From assembly GCF_032391395.1 (NCBI RefSeq), contig NZ_CP135916.1, positions 1,984,001 through 2,048,000 of the forward strand: DNA of 64,000 bases, given 5' to 3'. This document shows, piece by piece, positions 63,116-64,000 of this stretch (position 1 is its first letter; each line of letters begins with the position of its first letter). The stretch is from Sphingomonas sp. Y38-1Y. GTDB lineage: Bacteria > Pseudomonadota > Alphaproteobacteria > Sphingomonadales > Sphingomonadaceae. Under the pieces are notes generated by a model that had not been told where the DNA came from, searched no databases, and saw nothing but the letters and a program-made list of their open reading frames with translations. Made by a program: the position numbers and the translations under genes.

Positions 63116-64000
63116 GTTTGTTCTTCCGCAAGGGCGCGGACGACGCGCGCGCGCGTACCGCGATCATCGACATCGGTTCGAACTCGATCCGGCTGGTCGT
63201 CTATGAAGGGCCGGCGCGGCTGCCCGCCACCTTGTTCAACGAAAAGGTGCTGGCGGGGCTCGGTCGCGGGCTGGCCGAGACCGGCGCGATCAGTGACGAG
63301 GGCATGGCCGCGGCGCGCAAGGCGCTGGCGCGCTTCGCGATGCTGGCACGGGCGATGGAGGTGAGCGAGCTTCGCACCGTCGCCACCGCCGCGGTGCGCG
63401 AGGCATCGAACGGCCCCGAACTGCTCGCCATGGCCGCCGAGCTGGGCCTGGAGGTCGAGCTTCTGTCCGGCGAGGCGGAAGCGATGGCGTCGGGGCTGGG
63501 CGTGCTGTCGGCGTTTCCCGACGCGGACGGCATCGTCGGCGATCTGGGCGGCGGCAGCCTGGAACTCGTTCGCGTGCGCGGCGGCGAGCTTGGCGAGCGC
63601 GTGTCGTTTCCGCTCGGCGTGCTGCGCATCGCCGCGATCCGCGCGGGCGGCAAGGGGACGCTCGACCGACACGTCGCGCGGGTGCTGGCCGACGCGGGCT
63701 GGACCGGGCGTGGCCGCGGACTGCCGCTGTTCCTGGTGGGCGGATCGTGGCGCGCGCTGGCGCGGCTCGACATGCACCAGACCGCCTATCCGCTGCCCGT
63801 CATCCACGGATATCGCCTGTCGAGTGACACGATCCAGCGGCTGATCCGGACAATCGGCGCGCTGCCCAAGGGCAAGCTGCGCACCATCCCCAATCTGTCG
63901 GGCGGGCGCATCGGCACGATGGACGATGCCGCCCGGCTGCTCACCGTGCTGCTGAAGCATCTGGGCTGCGAGGCGACGATCACTTCCTCGTTCGGGCTGC
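63112..64000 (+). CDS. ppx: Exopolyphosphatase Ppx/GppA, 5' part (cut by window end)
   Basis: About 296 residues are visible of roughly 500 expected. The ASKHA-fold motifs AIIDIGSNSIRLVVY and VGDLGGGSLELVRV (phosphate loops) and the acidic LLSGEAEAMASGLGVL stretch are present. The enzyme removes terminal phosphates from polyphosphate, or pppGpp. GTG 63112 overlaps the ppk stop (GTGA). The frame stays open to base 64000. Confidence 0.95.
   Translation, partial: MSLFFRKGADDARARTAIIDIGSNSIRLVVYEGPARLPATLFNEKVLAGLGRGLAETGAISDEGMAAARKALARFAMLARAMEVSELRTVATAAVREASNGPELLAMAAELGLEVELLSGEAEAMASGLGVLSAFPDADGIVGDLGGGSLELVRVRGGELGERVSFPLGVLRIAAIRAGGKGTLDRHVARVLADAGWTGRGRGLPLFLVGGSWRALARLDMHQTAYPLPVIHGYRLSSDTIQRLIRTIGALPKGKLRTIPNLSGGRIGTMDDAARLLTVLLKHLGCEATITSSFGL

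Overview
The window is a contiguous, gene-dense stretch of a high-GC alphaproteobacterial chromosome. It is most likely from the Sphingomonadaceae (Sphingomonas or a close relative). This is inferred from the GC-rich codon use, a pyruvate dehydrogenase E1-beta with a fused lipoyl domain next to E1-alpha, split glycine decarboxylase genes (gcvPA/gcvPB), an HdaA-type DnaA regulator upstream of ppk-ppx, a large TonB-dependent receptor, and several families of long dispersed inverted repeats at gene ends. No insertion sequence, prophage or CRISPR array was seen.

Layout: 1-2988 is the end of a type VI secretion locus (ClpV/TssH ATPase, then a protein-lysine-methyltransferase-like protein). 3013-9345 holds a queuosine-precursor transporter, purS-purQ, a Slam translocon with its TbpB-like lipoprotein, a dienelactone hydrolase, a GST and tRNA-Pro. 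9388-14719 has a beta-propeller protein, an unknown secreted protein, lepA, and a phasin overlapping an orphan modA. 14738-22728 is a long minus-strand run: a benzoylformate-decarboxylase-like enzyme, TonB receptor, SnoaL-like protein, IclR regulator, retropepsin-PDZ protein and a GT39-like membrane protein. A tandem glycine riboswitch (about 22974-23167) leads into gcvT-gcvH-gcvPA-gcvPB (23234-27823).

27864-36422 contains wrbA, a pirin, arfB, a candidate small RNA, a DsbD-like thiol reductant conduit with a redoxin, cysS, a carotenoid-desaturase-like oxidoreductase, a small zinc-ribbon protein and tRNA-Cys. 36611-40745 has a MoxR ATPase and a CoxE-type VWA protein separated by a GT39-like protein and a CHAP amidase. 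40814-46976 has an unknown protein, a PAS protein with an apparent frameshift, a Pit phosphate transporter preceded by a Pho-box-like site, rsmD-rluB and a response regulator. 47158-53500 has a 5'-truncated argJ, pdhA-pdhB, a SleB-like cell-wall hydrolase and cysK. 53497-64000 has an MFS transporter coupled to cysK, a YjbR-like protein, a purM-purN-marR-monooxygenase chain, and a tightly overlapping DUF2066-hdaA-ppk-ppx operon cut by the window end.

Functional themes: glycine cleavage under riboswitch control; phosphate and polyphosphate handling (pit, ppk, ppx); purine synthesis split over two loci; envelope biogenesis and export (T6SS, Slam, GT39 proteins, hydrolases, DsbD). Many neighbours overlap by ATGA or GTGA, indicating translational coupling, sometimes between genes of unrelated function. 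Two genes look damaged: argJ (missing N-terminus) and the PAS gene (frameshift).
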